A DNA stretch of 64,000 nt from Halosimplex pelagicum. Its GTDB lineage: Archaea > Halobacteriota > Halobacteria > Halobacteriales > Haloarculaceae. The notes under the pieces were generated by a model that had not been told where the DNA came from, ran no database searches, and saw only the letters and a program-made list of their open reading frames with translations. Below are positions 62,081 to 64,000 of the stretch, piece after piece. Numbering within the stretch: the stretch's first letter is position 1; each line of letters opens with the position of its first letter. Location: positions 1,612,001 through 1,676,000 of the forward strand of contig NZ_CP058909.1 in assembly GCF_013415905.1 (NCBI RefSeq). The letters run 5' to 3'. The translations under genes were made by a program, and so were the position numbers.

Positions 62081-64000
62081 ATGACGAACGACACACACGA
62101 GAGGGGAGAGACGGAACGAACAGACACCGCGGCCGCCGACGCGTCGGCCGACGGCGACGACATCGAGGTCGCGGACGCCGAGACGACCGGCGCGGAACGC
62201 CTGGCCTCGGACGGGGGCGACGCTCCCGAGGTCCGCGACGACGAGGCCGCCGAGGCCCTGGCGTCGATGGACCGGCGGGACTACCTGAAGGCGTCGCTGG
62301 CCGCGGCGGCGATGGCGGGTCTCGGTAGCGCGGCGAGCGGGACGGCGGCCGCCGAGACGGCCGACACCTCGAAGACCGTCGACGAGCGCATCCAGGAACA
62401 CCGGGCCGGCGACCTCGAAGTGGTCGTCGAGAACCCCGACGGCTCGGCGGTCTCGGGCGCGGAGGTCTCGGTCTCCCAGCGGGAGCACGACTTCGGCTTC
62501 GGGACGGCGGTCAACGCCGACACGCTGATCAACCAGTCCGGCGAGGGGGACAACTACCGGACGTACATCCCGGAGCTGTTCAACAAGGCGGTGATGGAGA
62601 ACCGCCACAAGTGGGACTTCTTCGAGAACGAGCAGGGGCTGGCCGACGAGGCCACCGACTGGATCCTCGACCAGGGGCTGGACATGCGCGGGCACGTCTG
62701 CCTGTGGGGTCGCGAGGACGTGGCCGCCATCCCGTCGGACATCAACACGGCCATCGACAACAACGACGCCGAGACGATCCGCGACCGGTCGATGGCCCAC
62801 ATCGAGGAGATCATCACCCACTACGGCGACGACTTCACCGAGTGGGAGGTCGTCAACGAGGCGATGCACGCCTACCAGATGCAGATCGGCGTCTACGGCG
62901 ACCAGATCGACACCGAGGAGCCCTGGACCGGCGAGGTCGTCCCGTGGACCTCGCAACTCCTGGCGGACTGGTACGACGAGGCCGAATCGGTCATCGACGA
63001 GAACGGCTACGACCTGGGCATCGCGGTCAACGACTTCAACCAGTTCCCCTACGCCTACACCGACAGCCGCTACGAGTCGGAGATCGACCACATCAACTCC
63101 AACGCCGTCCAGCTCGACACGGTCGGGCTGCAGGCCCACGTCGCCGCCCGGCAGGGCGAGTTCAACAGCAACGACGACCCGGACGGGCGCATCGACGCCG
63201 CCACCGTCGCCGACGAGATGAACAAGTGGGCCGACCACGGCGCGCGGCTGAAGATCACCGAGTTCGACACCTACAACGGCGACGACTGGGCGGACGACGA
63301 GGAGCGCGCTCAGATGCTGGAGAACTATCTCCGGGGCGCCTTCTCCCACCCCGGCTGCGACGACTTCATCATGTGGGGCTTCTGGGACGGCCGCCACTGG
63401 GAGAGCGAAGCGCCGCTGTTCTACGACGACTGGTCGCGGAAGCCGGCCTACGACGTGTGGACCGGGCTGGTCTACGACGAGTGGTGGACCGACGACAGCG
63501 GGACGACCGACGGCTCGGGCGCCTACGCGACGACCGCCTACCTCGGCGACCACGAGGTCACCGTCAGTACCGACAGCGCGGAGACGACCGAGACGGTCTC
63601 GGTGTCGAACGCCTCGGGCACGACGACGGTCACGGTCACCGTCGAGGGCGACGGCGGCGAGACGGGGGACACTCAGCCGCCGTCGGTCCCGGAGAACCTC
63701 TCGGTGTCGTCGACGACCGACTCGACGGTCACCGTCACCTGGGACGGCGTCTCCGACAACGGCTCCTCGGGGCTCTCGGAGTACGTCGTCTGGGTCGACG
63801 GCAGCGAAGACCAGACGGTCGGTGCGGGGATGACGACGGCGACGGTCGAGGGGCTGTCGGCGGAGACCTCCTACGAGATCGGCGTCACGGCGGTCGACGG
63901 CGCGGGCAACGAGTCCGACGCCGCGACGGTGTCGGCGACGACCGCCGCCGGCGACGACGGCGACGACGGGACCGACGAACCGGCCGGCGACGCGCTGGTC
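62081..64000 (+). CDS. Tat-secreted GH10 endo-xylanase-like protein, C-terminus beyond window
   Basis: The first 640 codons are present and the frame is open at the window edge. Order: long acidic N-region (1-63), Tat signal MDRRDYLKASLAAAAMAG (63-90), an N-terminal beta region (110-145; VSGAEVSVSQREHDFGFGTA), GH10 barrel (about 145-470) with acid/base Glu260 in WEVVNEAMH and nucleophile Glu394 in KITEFDTY, a beta region, and a FnIII domain at about 540-625. The last residues, GDALV, match the first residues of the shared module. It should cut beta-1,4-xylan. Confidence 0.9.
   Translation, partial: MTNDTHERGETERTDTAAADASADGDDIEVADAETTGAERLASDGGDAPEVRDDEAAEALASMDRRDYLKASLAAAAMAGLGSAASGTAAAETADTSKTVDERIQEHRAGDLEVVVENPDGSAVSGAEVSVSQREHDFGFGTAVNADTLINQSGEGDNYRTYIPELFNKAVMENRHKWDFFENEQGLADEATDWILDQGLDMRGHVCLWGREDVAAIPSDINTAIDNNDAETIRDRSMAHIEEIITHYGDDFTEWEVVNEAMHAYQMQIGVYGDQIDTEEPWTGEVVPWTSQLLADWYDEAESVIDENGYDLGIAVNDFNQFPYAYTDSRYESEIDHINSNAVQLDTVGLQAHVAARQGEFNSNDDPDGRIDAATVADEMNKWADHGARLKITEFDTYNGDDWADDEERAQMLENYLRGAFSHPGCDDFIMWGFWDGRHWESEAPLFYDDWSRKPAYDVWTGLVYDEWWTDDSGTTDGSGAYATTAYLGDHEVTVSTDSAETTETVSVSNASGTTTVTVTVEGDGGETGDTQPPSVPENLSVSSTTDSTVTVTWDGVSDNGSSGLSEYVVWVDGSEDQTVGAGMTTATVEGLSAETSYEIGVTAVDGAGNESDAATVSATTAAGDDGDDGTDEPAGDALV
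63986..64000 (+). other. Start of a probable fifth copy of the shared module (truncated by the window)
   Basis: The last five codons read GDALV, preceded by an acidic linker. In the other copies ADALVVN or VDALVVN marks the beginning of the module. Only the sequence beyond the window can confirm it. Confidence 0.5.

Noticed and set aside
59285..63553. A 1422-codon open frame on the reverse strand across the GH5-CBM6 and GH10 genes
   Set aside because: It is a shadow of the GC-rich coding sequence of the forward genes, whose catalytic motifs, signals and domains are clear. The reverse product is Val/Arg/Gly-rich without any domain.

Overview
The window is from a halophilic archaeon of the class Halobacteria. 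The evidence is very high G+C, strongly acidic proteins, archaeal/eukaryal-type ribosomal proteins (S6e, L15e), many twin-arginine (Tat) signal peptides, AT-rich TATA boxes about 27 bp before start codons (leaderless mRNAs), TrmB- and Lrp-type regulators and a phytoene synthase. The species cannot be named from sequence alone. Many glycosidases in one place suggests a plant-polysaccharide-degrading haloarchaeon. I see no insertion sequence, tRNA, rRNA or CRISPR array.

Layout. 1-11.6 kb is core metabolism: an orphan E1-alpha dehydrogenase subunit, a RAM-TrkA-RAM potassium/ligand-sensing trio, an EamA exporter, uracil phosphoribosyltransferase, UvrB, a membrane histidine kinase and the nrdAB ribonucleotide reductase operon. 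The NrdB residues match the radical-tyrosine-free class Ic type. 11.8-22.5 kb is mostly cell-surface biology: three secreted or anchored beta-propeller proteins, a two-lipoprotein pair (P19/Tp34-like plus DyP/EfeB-like, possibly iron-related), a membrane protein/winged-helix regulator pair and a polytopic membrane protein. 22.5-35.3 kb holds ZIP and PiT transporters, a dUTPase-like protein, tandem small membrane proteins, S6e, CstA, an ArsA/Get3-like ATPase operon and several conserved proteins of unknown role. A 667-bp gene-poor gap (24.06-24.72 kb) carries six back-to-back perfect hairpins.

35.5-51.3 kb contains lipoproteins, a DCC thiol oxidoreductase, a flippase-like membrane protein, a DUF211/VIT1-like operon, a PD-(D/E)XK nuclease-like protein, an MFS exporter, RNB-only RNase R, a beta-lactamase-fold hydrolase, phytoene synthase and L15e.

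51.5-64 kb is the most striking region. A TrmB-type sugar-sensing regulator is followed by a co-oriented array of Tat-secreted glycoside hydrolases: GH5, GH5, a lone FnIII protein, GH12, a GH5-FnIII-CBM6-FnIII-FnIII protein, and a GH10 protein that runs off the window. Each ends (the GH10 apparently begins to end) in the same roughly 145-residue module, which is far better conserved than the catalytic domains. I read this as an extracellular beta-glucan/xylan-degrading system whose enzymes share a common, possibly undescribed carbohydrate-binding or surface-targeting module.
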